Source: Rhodospirillales bacterium (GTDB lineage Bacteria > Pseudomonadota > Alphaproteobacteria > Reyranellales > Reyranellaceae). Taken from it: a stretch of DNA of 64,000 nucleotides. Of the stretch, positions 56,045-63,991 are shown one piece after another. Under the pieces are notes generated by a model. That model was given only the letters and a program-made list of their open reading frames with translations. It had not been told where the DNA came from and did no database searches. Position numbers and translations under genes: made by a program. The first letter of the stretch is position 1. Each line of letters opens with the position of its first letter. The stretch lies in NCBI GenBank assembly GCA_016185145.1, contig JACPOB010000107.1:1-64000 (forward strand), read 5' to 3'.

Positions 56045-56854
56045 CTAACGCCCCCGCAACATCCGCCAGCCGTTCTGCAGGTGGCGCACCGGCCCCCAGA
56101 CATGGCGCGTGCGCATCATGTGCCAGCGTTGCGGCTCGTTGTCGGGGCCGGCGATCGGGCCGGCGTCGTCGACGAAGTCGGTGATGCCGACGGCATCGGT
56201 GTCCCACGGCCCGGTGGTCTTGAAGATCGTCGTCTTGGCGCCGTAGCCGGTGAGCGATCGGCTCATGCCCGACGCCATGAAGTCCATGTAGCGCGGCAGG
56301 CTCTCCGGCCGGCAGAGATAGCCCTTGTTGAAGCCGACCGCGAGCAGGCGGAAATGGAACGGGTTCTTCTCGAGGTAGCGGATCACCTCGGTCGTGTTGG
56401 CCGGGTAGCGCGGCGAGAAGAAGTCGTCGATCACCACGATGCCGTCGTTGTTGACGATGCGGTTGGCGAGCGCGCGCTCGCGATAGACGGCGGTGCCGGT
56501 GTGCTCGCCGTCGATGTGGAACCAGCGCACGGTCTGGTGCATGGCCTGCAGGTCGAGCTTGGCCGGCAGGTCGGCCGACGGTCCCGACAATGGCACGATG
56601 TTGACCGGTTCGGCGCCGACCGAACGAATGGCGCGCTCGACCGCCGGCTGGTCGAGTCGGAGGTCGCACAAATAGAGCTTCTCGCCACCCTTGCGATAGG
56701 AGGCGAGCACCGACGCCGAGCGGCCGCGCCACACGCCGATCTCGAACAGGTCGCCCGTGATGCGGGCCTGCTGGTCGAGCAGGGCGCGCCAGACGCAGTA
56801 GGACTGGAACATGAACCAGCCCGGAATGGCGTCGATCTTTTCCCAACTGAGCAT
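56045..56854 (-). CDS. Class I SAM-dependent methyltransferase (TylF/Methyltransf_24-like)
   Basis: The 269-residue protein contains GDLFEIGVWRGRSASVLASYRKGGEKLYLCDLRLD (residues about 33-68), the S-adenosylmethionine-binding strand and loop, and VRWFHIDGEHTGTAVYRE with NDGIVVIDDFF, as in TylF-like and cephalosporin-hydroxylase-like methyltransferases. It probably modifies a sugar or a small metabolite. The ATG at 56854 is preferred over ones 5 and 23 codons upstream. It is divergent from the membrane-protein pair at 56961, and a common function in cell-surface modification is possible. Confidence 0.8.
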   Translation of the reverse strand: MLSWEKIDAIPGWFMFQSYCVWRALLDQQARITGDLFEIGVWRGRSASVLASYRKGGEKLYLCDLRLDQPAVERAIRSVGAEPVNIVPLSGPSADLPAKLDLQAMHQTVRWFHIDGEHTGTAVYRERALANRIVNNDGIVVIDDFFSPRYPANTTEVIRYLEKNPFHFRLLAVGFNKGYLCRPESLPRYMDFMASGMSRSLTGYGAKTTIFKTTGPWDTDAVGITDFVDDAGPIAGPDNEPQRWHMMRTRHVWGPVRHLQNGWRMLRGR

Positions 56855-56960
56855 CGTGGATCCTTGCATTGAAGGTCTTGCTAACAGCGCTCTTTCGACG
56901 CTGCAAGCCGGGAGCGCTTGCACCGGCGGCGGGCCTCGGGTAGACGCCGAACGCGTGCAA

Positions 56961-58310
56961 ATGCCAACAGCAACAGTCGCTTACCGCACGACGATCGGCC
57001 TGATCTGGGGCCTGGCTCTGTGGCATAGCTGGGAAAGCCGCGGCCTTTTCGTCGACGGCTCCGCCTTCCTCGTCCAGATCGCGCGGCGGGAGTGGTTCTT
57101 CGACTTCTACGCGCCGCGCCTCTACGCCATGGTCGTCGGCCAGGCGCCGATCATGACCGCCATCTTCCTCGGCATCACCGACCTGCATCTGCTTGCACGC
57201 CTGCTGTCGATCGGCCTGTTCGCCCTGCCGACCGCGCTCTACACGCTCGCCCTGGTGCGGGTGAAGCACGATCCGGTGCTGCTCGCGGCGGTGATCGGCG
57301 CCATCGGCGTGGTGTTCATGACCACCTCCTTCTTCATCGTCGGCGAATACAACACCGCCTATGCGATCGCCATCGTCGTTGCCGTCCGGCTGGTGACGGC
57401 CGAGCGGCTCACCGTGCTCGACGGCCTGTTCCTCGCCGTGATCAGCATGCTCGCGGCGCGGACCTACGAGGCGATGATCTATCTCGGGCCGCTGCTGTCG
57501 GTGATGGTCCTGCACACCTTGTGGCGCATGCCGCAGCGCCGTTGGCTGCCGACCACGCTCTACCTCATCTCCACGGTCGGCTTCATCGCCGGCATGGCCG
57601 TCGCCATCCGCTCCCTGTTGAAACCGTGGTCGGTCGAGCATCTCGACGAGACGATCGAGACCGCCACCAACTTCTGGCAGAACCTGCAGTTCGATCTGGC
57701 GCTGGCCGCCGCGCTGGTGGTCGTCGTCTGGGGCCTCATCCGGCCGCGCGACCTCCTGGGCGGCAAGCCCTATCGCTGGGCCGGCGTCCTGCTGGTGATC
57801 CTGGCGCTGTCGCCCCTGCTGGCGCTCAGCGACACGCTGGTCCGGCCGCTCGCCAAGTCGCAGTACGTGGCGCGCCAGGCCGCCGGCCTGGTCATCGTCG
57901 CCATCGTGCTGTTCATCTGGTTCTACGGCTCCCTGCTCGGCGACAAGCTCGCGGTCTTCGCCACGTTGCGCACGCCCGAGGCGGCGCGCCGCTTCCTCGC
58001 CTTCGCCGTCGTGGTCGTGGTGGCGATCCTGCCGTCCGACATCTACCTGACGCGGAACTGGTCGTCGTACCTCGACGTCATTCGAGCCGAGGTGGTCGCC
58101 AAGGACGGCGTCATCGCCTTCGAGGATTCGCCGCTCGCGCGCCATCCCTACGACCTGCTGGTCGAGGCCTGGATCCTGCCCAGCCAGAGCCTCGCGCTCC
58201 GGGCCAAGCGCGGCGACGGCATCATCGCGCCACCCAAGGATTTCAAGGCCTGGCAACCGTTCCCGCCGACGGATCCCTACCCGCTCGGCAAGTACACGTG
58301 GCGTGACTAG
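56961..58310 (+). CDS. Polytopic membrane protein, first of a paralogous pair, unknown function
   Basis: The 449-residue protein has about ten hydrophobic segments. A conserved N-terminal region, LIWGLALWHSWESRGLFVDGSAFL, precedes VGEYNTAYAIAIVVAVRLV, ARTYEAMIYLGPLLSVMVLH, TNFWQNLQFDLALAAALVVVVWGLI and SQYVARQAAGLVIVAIVLFIW. The C-terminal part is soluble (YLTRNWSSYLDVIRAEVVAKDGVIAFEDSPLA). The same blocks recur in the next gene. The fold may resemble GT-C glycosyltransferases or a transporter, but no known catalytic motif is visible. The ATG at 56961 starts just before the first helix. Confidence 0.75.
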   Translation: MPTATVAYRTTIGLIWGLALWHSWESRGLFVDGSAFLVQIARREWFFDFYAPRLYAMVVGQAPIMTAIFLGITDLHLLARLLSIGLFALPTALYTLALVRVKHDPVLLAAVIGAIGVVFMTTSFFIVGEYNTAYAIAIVVAVRLVTAERLTVLDGLFLAVISMLAARTYEAMIYLGPLLSVMVLHTLWRMPQRRWLPTTLYLISTVGFIAGMAVAIRSLLKPWSVEHLDETIETATNFWQNLQFDLALAAALVVVVWGLIRPRDLLGGKPYRWAGVLLVILALSPLLALSDTLVRPLAKSQYVARQAAGLVIVAIVLFIWFYGSLLGDKLAVFATLRTPEAARRFLAFAVVVVVAILPSDIYLTRNWSSYLDVIRAEVVAKDGVIAFEDSPLARHPYDLLVEAWILPSQSLALRAKRGDGIIAPPKDFKAWQPFPPTDPYPLGKYTWRD

Positions 58311-59667
58311 CGCGCCCGCCGCGCCGCCGCCGGCCGCCTACCGCAGCGTGGTCCTGTTGCTGTGGGCGCTGGCGATCAATGCCACGATCGCCAGCCGCGG
58401 CCTGTTCTGGGACGGCTCGCCCTTCATGGCGAACATCCTCGACCTCGGACAGGTCCACGACTTCTACACCGCCCGTGCCCATGTCGACTGGGTGACGCAG
58501 CTGCCGCTGCTGCTGCTGAGCGAGCTCGGCGTGCGCGACACGAGACTGCTGGCGATGGTCTATTCGGCGGCGCTGTTCGGCCTGCCGGCCGGCCTCTATC
58601 ATGCGGCGCTCGCGCGCGTGAGGCACGATGCCGTGCTGCTCGGCATCGTCGTCGCCGTGGTCGCCGTGGTCTATCTGCCGACCTGCTTCTTCATCATCGG
58701 CGAGTACAACACCACCTACGCCGCCGTGGCCCTCGCCATGGCGGTGACGCTGACCCCCGGGCCGCGGCGTCTCAGTGATGCGGTGCTGCTCTGCGTGCTC
58801 GGCCTTTTATGCGTGCGGTCCTACGAGACGATGGTCTATCTCGGCCCGCTCCTGGCCGCCGCTCTCGTCTGGTCGATGCGCAAGGACGACGACCCGTGGG
58901 CGCGTGGTCTCGTGGTCGTCGCCGCGGTGGCGTTCATTGCGTCCGCCGTCGTCGGTCTCGTCGCCATCGTCGACTACTGGAACCATCCGCACTTCCAGAA
59001 GGTGCGGGCGATGACGTTCGACTTCTGGCAGAACCTGCAGTGCGTCATCCCGCTGATCGGGCTTGCGCTCTCCGCGGCGATCGCCCTGCTGCGGCCGAAG
59101 TGGCTGCACGGCAGCGGCCCGCCGCTGATCATCGCCGTTGCCGCCACCGCCCTCGCGCTGTCGCCGTGGTACCGGCTGGTGCACGAGCATTCGATCCTCT
59201 ATCCGCCTGCGCACTATCTAGCGCGCCAGGCGGCGGGCGTGGTGCTGGCGGTGTTGCTGGCCTGCATGTGGCTGCACGTCGCCTGGCAGCGACGGCCGCC
59301 CGAGGTCTTCACCATCCTGCGCCTGCCCGCGGTGTCGCGCCGCCTGGTGCTGGCCATGACGGCGCTGCTGCTGGCTGCCGCCGTGCCCGACGTGGTGCTG
59401 ACCGGCCTGTGGTCGGACTATCTCGCGCGCATGCGCACCCTGGTCGACACCCGCGAAGGCGCCATCCGCGCGCGCGACCTGCCGCTGCTCGATTGGCCCG
59501 ACAAGCTCTTCGCCCAGGACTGGTCGCTGCCGGCCATGAGCGCGCTGGTCAGCCGCACCCCGGGCCATGCCTACGTGCTGGCCGACAAGGACTACCTCAG
59601 CAACCCGCCGTTCGATCCGGCCTGCGGGACGCTGCCGCACTTGCGGGGGTATGGCTGGGGGAAGTGA
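58303..59667 (+). CDS. Polytopic membrane protein, second of a paralogous pair, unknown function
   Basis: The 454-residue protein begins at a GTG that lies 8 bp inside the previous gene. It shares its sister's layout block by block: LLLWALAINATIASRGLFWDGSPFMANIL, FFIIGEYNTTYAAVALAMAVTL, RSYETMVYLGPLLAAALVW, FDFWQNLQCVIPLIGLALSAAIALL and HYLARQAAGVVLAVLLACMWL, then a soluble segment DYLARMRTLVDTREGAIRARDLPLL. The shared motifs G-E-Y-N-T, R-x-Y-E-x-M-x-Y-L-G-P-L-L and D/N-F-W-Q-N-L-Q may be functional. No known family is recognised. Confidence 0.78.
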   Translation: MTSAPAAPPPAAYRSVVLLLWALAINATIASRGLFWDGSPFMANILDLGQVHDFYTARAHVDWVTQLPLLLLSELGVRDTRLLAMVYSAALFGLPAGLYHAALARVRHDAVLLGIVVAVVAVVYLPTCFFIIGEYNTTYAAVALAMAVTLTPGPRRLSDAVLLCVLGLLCVRSYETMVYLGPLLAAALVWSMRKDDDPWARGLVVVAAVAFIASAVVGLVAIVDYWNHPHFQKVRAMTFDFWQNLQCVIPLIGLALSAAIALLRPKWLHGSGPPLIIAVAATALALSPWYRLVHEHSILYPPAHYLARQAAGVVLAVLLACMWLHVAWQRRPPEVFTILRLPAVSRRLVLAMTALLLAAAVPDVVLTGLWSDYLARMRTLVDTREGAIRARDLPLLDWPDKLFAQDWSLPAMSALVSRTPGHAYVLADKDYLSNPPFDPACGTLPHLRGYGWGK

Positions 59668-59670
59668 GCG

Positions 59671-59822
59671 GAGCGCGGACCTCCAGGTCCGCTCATCGTC
59701 TTCGTCTTCCGGACCGTGCGCTGGGTCGCGTCTGACGCGACCTCCCTGCGCGCACATGAATCATGAGCGAGCCGGATGCGCGCGGTCCGGAAGAGCATGA
59801 GCGGACCTGGAGGTCCGCGCTC
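59671..59822. repeat. Nested family A element, copy 5
   Basis: Outer arms of 26 bp at 59671-59696 and 59797-59822 are perfectly inverted and each contains GCGGACCTCCAGGTCCGC, itself palindromic. The inside holds CTTCCGGACCG (59705 onward) and CGCGCGGTCCGGAAG (ending at 59793), which is the normal family A pair, plus GGGTCGCGTC/GACGCGACC. It separates the convergent second membrane protein and the carboxylase. Confidence 0.88.
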
Positions 59823-59825
59823 CGA

Positions 59826-61376
59826 TTAAGGCCGCATCCAGTGGCTGCTCGGCCCGCTGCCGCGCACCGGCGCCGCCGCCTCGACGAACTCGCACAGGAT
59901 CCTTCGCGTGTCGCGCGGGTCGATGATCTCCTCGATCCAGAAGGTCTCGGCGCTGCGGAAGGGTGAGCGCAGCTTGTTCAGGCGGTCCTCGATCTCGGCC
60001 ATCTTGGCCTTCGGGTCGGCGGCGCCTTCGATGTCGGCGCGGTACGCCGCTTCGATGCCGCCCTCGAGCGGCAGTGACCCCCAGCGGCCCGACGGCCAGG
60101 CATAACGCCAGTTGAGCCGGCCGCCGTTCTGGTGCGCCGCCCCGGCGACGCCGAAGGCGTTGCGGATGATGAAGGTGCACCACGGGATCGTCGTCTGGAA
60201 CATCGCCGACATGGCGCGCACGCCCTGCCGGATGACGCCGCTCTTCTCGGCCTCGAGTCCGATGAGGAAGCCCGGGCAGTCGCACAAATAGACTGCCGGC
60301 AGATGGAAGGTCTCGGCCATGTCGACGAAGCGCGCCACCTTCTGGCAGGTATCGGCCGTCCAGCCGCCGCCGTAGAACATCGGGTCGGAGGCCATCAGCG
60401 CCACCGGCCAGCCGTCGATGCGCGCGAACCCGGTCACCACCGAGCGGCCGTAGAGCTTGCCCATCTCGAAGAAGCTGCCCTTGTCGACGATCTTCTCGAT
60501 GATCGGCCGGATGCGATAGACCTTGCGGATGTCGCGCGGGATGGCATCGAACAGCTGCTCCTCGCGGCGCGCCGGATCGTCGGTCACCGGCCCGCGCGGC
60601 GGCGCCTCGTGGACCGAGGACGGCAGGTAGGAGAGGAAGCGCCGGGCGGCGGCGAACGCCTCATCCTCGCTGTCGACCGCCTCGTCGATGGCGCCGGCGC
60701 GCAGCTGGATCTCCCAGCCGCCCAGCTCCTGCTTGTCGTATTGCTTGGGGCTCAGCCTGTTCACCACCGGCGGGCCCGCCACGAACATCGCCGAGGTCTC
60801 CTTCACCATCACCGAGTAGTGCGTGGCGGCGAGTCTTGCCGCGCCCAGGCCCGCGACCGAGCCCAGGCCCAGCCCGACCGTCGGCACCTCGCCCATGTTG
60901 CGCACCACCCATTCCCAGCCCCGCACGCCCGGCACGTTGGCGCGGCCCGTGGTCTCGATGGTCTTGACCGAGCCGCCGCCGCCCGAGCCCTCGATCATGC
61001 GGATCAGCGGCACGCGATACTGGTTGGCGTAGCGCTCGATGAAGATGTCCTTTTCCTTGATCGTGGCGTCGGCCGACCCGCCGCGCACGGTGAAGTCGTC
61101 GCCGGTGACGGCGACGTGCCGGCCGTCGATCTTGGCGCGCCCCATCACGGCGTTGGCGGGCATGAGATCGACCAGCTCGTTGCGGCCGTCATACTCGGCC
61201 TTGCCGGCGACGCTGCCGACCTCGCGGAAACTGTCCTTGTCGACCAGCCGGTCGATGCGCTCGCGCACGGTGAGGCGGCCGCCGTCGTGCTGGCGCTTGA
61301 CCTTGTCGGCGCCGCCCATGCGCTTGGTCATCTCCTGACGGCGGCGCAGCTCGTCCATCTCCGGTTGCCAGGTCAT
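59826..61376 (-). CDS. Acyl-CoA carboxylase beta (carboxyltransferase) subunit
   Basis: The 516-residue protein starts MTWQPEMDELRRRQEMTKRMGGADKVKRQHDGGRLTVRERIDRLVDKDSF and has the two crotonase-like halves of carboxyltransferases, with RMIEGSGGGGSVK, GLGLGSVAGLGAA and MFYGGGWTADTCQKVARFVDMAETFHLPAVYLCDCPGFLIG. It moves CO2 from biotin to an acyl-CoA such as propionyl-CoA. No biotin carboxylase/carrier subunit is in the window, so the partner is elsewhere, or the protein has another role such as a decarboxylase. The ATG at 61376 fits the family start. Confidence 0.92.
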   Translation of the reverse strand: MTWQPEMDELRRRQEMTKRMGGADKVKRQHDGGRLTVRERIDRLVDKDSFREVGSVAGKAEYDGRNELVDLMPANAVMGRAKIDGRHVAVTGDDFTVRGGSADATIKEKDIFIERYANQYRVPLIRMIEGSGGGGSVKTIETTGRANVPGVRGWEWVVRNMGEVPTVGLGLGSVAGLGAARLAATHYSVMVKETSAMFVAGPPVVNRLSPKQYDKQELGGWEIQLRAGAIDEAVDSEDEAFAAARRFLSYLPSSVHEAPPRGPVTDDPARREEQLFDAIPRDIRKVYRIRPIIEKIVDKGSFFEMGKLYGRSVVTGFARIDGWPVALMASDPMFYGGGWTADTCQKVARFVDMAETFHLPAVYLCDCPGFLIGLEAEKSGVIRQGVRAMSAMFQTTIPWCTFIIRNAFGVAGAAHQNGGRLNWRYAWPSGRWGSLPLEGGIEAAYRADIEGAADPKAKMAEIEDRLNKLRSPFRSAETFWIEEIIDPRDTRRILCEFVEAAAPVRGSGPSSHWMRP

Positions 61377-61490
61377 CGCGATTCCTCGGGTGTTCGGTCG
61401 ATCTCGTTCGTACCAACGCCCGGCGGCAGCGGCCACAGCGAAAGCGGTGCCGGCCCATGGCAGGGCCGATGGACGAAACGTAAAGTAATT

Positions 61491-61619
61491 CCTCCCCATC
61501 GCCTCCGGCGATGGGGAGGTGGCCCGCAGGGCCGGAGGGGTCATGGGCACCAGTGAAGATGCCCATGACCCCTCCGTCGCCGTATGACGGCGACACCTCC
61601 CCAGCTTCGCTGGGGAGGA
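61491..61619. repeat. Family C multi-hairpin element, copy 3
   Basis: Hairpins in order: CCTCCCCATCGCC/GGCGATGGGGAGG (61491-61519), GGCCC-GCA-GGGCC, GTCGCCG-TATGA-CGGCGAC and CCTCCCCAGC-TTC-GCTGGGGAGG, with GGAGGGGTCATGGGCA inverted as TGCCCATGACCCCTCC between them. The design is identical to 50496-50629 but every stem has a different sequence. It lies between the carboxylase start and the end of the thioredoxin-like gene. Confidence 0.9.
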
Positions 61620-61626
61620 ATAAGCC

Positions 61627-62013
61627 CTAAGTGAGCTGCTTCCTGAGCTCGGCCATGATCTTCGGCCAATGGCTGACGCCGAACTCGTTGGCGACGAGCT
61701 TGTCGTCCTTCACGATCAGGAATCGCGGCGTGCCGCTCTTGCGCGGAAGCTGATCGAGGATCGGCGCGAGTTCGCCCGGCCAGTAGCGCTCCTTGTAGGC
61801 CTCCTTGAGCTTGGGGGCTTCGACCTCGATCCACGTGACCTGCTTGTGTTCGGGCGAAGCGAGCCAACCCGCCTTGTACTTGTTCTTCCATGCCGTGCAG
61901 GGCTGGCAGTCCAAGCCGCCGATGTAGATCACTTTCAGATCGGGCGCGGCCCGCGCCGACAAAGGGAGCGAGCTGCCCAAGAGGCCGGCGACGACGAAGG
62001 TTCGGCGATTCAT
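61627..62013 (-). CDS. Exported thioredoxin-like protein
   Basis: The 128-residue protein begins MNRRTFVVAGLLGSSLPLSARAA, a signal with NRRTFV that resembles a Tat motif, with cleavage near residue 22. The mature part has YIGGLDCQPCTAWKNKY, with the active-site CxxC (CQPC), and SGTPRFLIVKDDKLV with the cis-proline of the thioredoxin fold. It probably acts as a periplasmic thiol-disulfide protein. It lies 16 bp downstream of pxpC and is probably in the same transcript. Confidence 0.8.
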   Translation of the reverse strand: MNRRTFVVAGLLGSSLPLSARAAPDLKVIYIGGLDCQPCTAWKNKYKAGWLASPEHKQVTWIEVEAPKLKEAYKERYWPGELAPILDQLPRKSGTPRFLIVKDDKLVANEFGVSHWPKIMAELRKQLT

Positions 62014-62029
62014 CTCGGCAGCACCAGGT

Positions 62030-63058
62030 CTAATAGACGACCCCGTCGATCAGGTTCTCTTCGTAGAGGCGCACGAGGTCGATGCCGCCCGGCGGGCGCG
62101 CCGTCTTGAACTCGGCGACGGCGCGCTGCAGCCGCGCCTCCTGGTCGCGTCGCAGCTTCTCGGCTTCTTCGACAGTCACCGGCGTGAAGCGCACGACCTG
62201 GCCCGGCAGCAGGCGACTGAGGCGCGGCAGGTCGACCGAGGCCACGGTCGCGATCTTTGAGTAGCCGCCCACGGTCTGGCGGTCGGCCAGGAGCACGATC
62301 GGCAGGCCGGCGCCGGGCACTTGGATGGCGCCGGGGCCGATGCCGTCGGAGATGATGTCGGCCCCCTTTGAATGCTCGATGGTCGGTCCCTCGAAGCGGA
62401 TGCCCATGCGATCAGCTTCCTTGGAGACGCGATAGTCTGACTCTACGAAGGTGCGCCGGCCCCTGTCGCTGAAATAGTCGTCCTGCGGGCCCCAGACGAC
62501 GCGTATGGGTCCGCTGCCGTAGTCGAACGGCTGCGCCAGCCTCTTCTCGTCGCCCGGCGGCGCCTGCTCGCGGGCGAGCGGCAGCACGTCGCCGGCCGCG
62601 AGCTTGCGGCCTTCGAAGCCGCCGACGCCGGCGCGCGCATAGGTCGACAGGCTGCCCATGAAAGATGGCAGGGCGAAGCCGCCGGCGATCGCGAGATAGG
62701 CGGTGCTCGATCCTTCGATCATGCCGACGCGCAGGACCTGGCCACGCTTGAGGAGGTGCGTGCGGTCGGACTCCAGCGGCTTGGGCGGCGCATCGGGCTT
62801 TTCGATCAGCGTCGGCGACAGCGGACCGACCAGGGCGACGCGCACGCTCTCGGCCTCGACCTGGAGATCGGGACCCATCACGCCGATCTCCAGGCCGGCG
62901 GTGCCAGGGGGATTCCCGCACAGCGCATTGGCCAGGCGAAGGGCGATGCGATCCATGGCGCCGGCGGTCGGCATGCCGAGCGCCATGAAACCGATGCGCC
63001 CGAGATCCTGCAGCGTGTCGAACAGGCCGGCGCGCACGACTTTCAATTGGGCCGTCAT
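62030..63058 (-). CDS. pxpC: 5-oxoprolinase subunit C (biotin-dependent carboxyltransferase family, KipA-like)
   Basis: The 342-residue protein starts LKVVRAGLFDTLQDLGRIGFMALGMPTAGAMDRIALRLANALCGNPPGTAGLEIGVMGP, the PxpC/KipA signature. GPIRVVWGPQDDYFSD, YRVSKEADRMGIRFEGP and IVLLADRQTVGGYSKIATV follow. With PxpA and PxpB it hydrolyses 5-oxoproline (pyroglutamate) to glutamate using ATP. It overlaps the pxpB stop by 4 bases. PxpA is not in the window. Confidence 0.92.
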   Translation of the reverse strand: MTAQLKVVRAGLFDTLQDLGRIGFMALGMPTAGAMDRIALRLANALCGNPPGTAGLEIGVMGPDLQVEAESVRVALVGPLSPTLIEKPDAPPKPLESDRTHLLKRGQVLRVGMIEGSSTAYLAIAGGFALPSFMGSLSTYARAGVGGFEGRKLAAGDVLPLAREQAPPGDEKRLAQPFDYGSGPIRVVWGPQDDYFSDRGRRTFVESDYRVSKEADRMGIRFEGPTIEHSKGADIISDGIGPGAIQVPGAGLPIVLLADRQTVGGYSKIATVASVDLPRLSRLLPGQVVRFTPVTVEEAEKLRRDQEARLQRAVAEFKTARPPGGIDLVRLYEENLIDGVVY

Positions 63059-63780
63059 GCGCTCTTCACCAGCTTGGCCCAGTCGAACGTGCCGGCCTCG
63101 ACCTCGCGGGCGATGCGGTCGTAGCTCTTGCGGTCGATGCGCTGGAAGGAGAGGGAGTCGCCCGGCGCCAGGAACACCGGCTGCTCGCGGCGCTGGTCGA
63201 ACATCCAGAGCGGCGTGCGGCCGATCAGGTGCCAGCCTCCCGGGCTCTCGAAGGGGTAGATGGTCGTCATGTCCATGGCGATGGCGACCGTGGAGCGCGG
63301 CACGCGCACGCGCGGCTCGGCGCGTCGCGGCAGGTAGAGCGACTTCTCCAGGCCGGCGATGTAGGCCAGGCCCGGCATGAAGCCCAGCACATAGACCTTG
63401 AAGCGGGAAGCGAGGTGGCCCGTGATGACGTCTTCCGGCTTCTTCTTGGTGCGCTCCGCGACCTCGCCGAGATCGGGGGCGAACTCGGGATCGTCGTAGC
63501 AGCAGGGGATGGTGACCTGCCGGCTCTTCATGTCGGTCGGCAGGCCGCGCGCGATCAGGCCCTCGATCTCGGGCTCGAGCTTGGCGCGCGACGTCGCCAG
63601 CGGGTCATAGCAGACCATCAGCGCGCGCATGGAGGGCACGGTCTCGACGACGCCGGCGATCCCGGCCTGGCCGATGGCCGCGTGCAGGGCCATCACCCGG
63701 CCGTTGATATCGGGGGAGATTTCGTTGCCGAATTCGACGCTGAAGGCGGTGTCGCCGCAGGATAGGTACCGTACGCTCAC
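63055..63780 (-). CDS. pxpB: 5-oxoprolinase subunit B (KipI-like)
   Basis: The 241-residue protein, from a GTG at 63780, contains YLSCGDTAFSVEFGNEISPDINGRVMALHAAI, VTIPCCYDDPEFAPDLGEVAE, VYVLGFMPGLAYIAGL and TPLWMFDQRREQPVFLAPGDSLSFQRI, the blocks of PxpB/KipI (allophanate hydrolase subunit 1-like). An upstream ATG at 63885 would translate through a family C repeat and is unlikely. The neighbouring 5-oxoprolinase genes fit recycling of 5-oxoproline formed from gamma-glutamyl compounds. Confidence 0.92.
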   Translation of the reverse strand: MSVRYLSCGDTAFSVEFGNEISPDINGRVMALHAAIGQAGIAGVVETVPSMRALMVCYDPLATSRAKLEPEIEGLIARGLPTDMKSRQVTIPCCYDDPEFAPDLGEVAERTKKKPEDVITGHLASRFKVYVLGFMPGLAYIAGLEKSLYLPRRAEPRVRVPRSTVAIAMDMTTIYPFESPGGWHLIGRTPLWMFDQRREQPVFLAPGDSLSFQRIDRKSYDRIAREVEAGTFDWAKLVKSA

Positions 63781-63822
63781 ATCTGCTAGGATAGCGCGCT
63801 GTTTTGACTCGGGCGACTCATT

Positions 63823-63962
63823 CTCCTCCCCCGCTTGCGGGGGAGGATACAGGAGGGGGTGAGCTACTGTCGCGACGCCTGCCAATTTCAGATCATTGAT
63901 TGGCGGAGGTCGTCACGGTGGCCTTCCCCCTCCTGTATCCTCCCCCGCAAGCGGGGGAGGAG
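63823..63962. repeat. Family C element, copy 4, with perfect 37-bp inverted arms
   Basis: The left arm at 63823-63859 and the right arm at 63926-63962 are perfectly inverted 37-bp sequences, each holding the hairpin CCTCCCCCGC-TT-GCGGGGGAGG and TACAGGAGGGGG. About 66 bases lie between. It occupies the divergent gap between pxpB and the gene starting at 63992. Confidence 0.9.
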
Positions 63963-63991
63963 GGAGGCCACTCGTTGAAGGGAGTTTTCTC

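Noticed and set aside
56010-58256. A 748-codon minus-strand open frame through the methyltransferase and the first membrane protein
   Set aside because: Its N-terminal part is a Gln/Asp/His-rich shadow of the membrane-protein gene, and the rest overlaps the methyltransferase in another frame.
63781-63885. Longer pxpB from ATG 63885
   Set aside because: The extra 35 codons translate the family C repeat, and no PxpB relative has such an extension.
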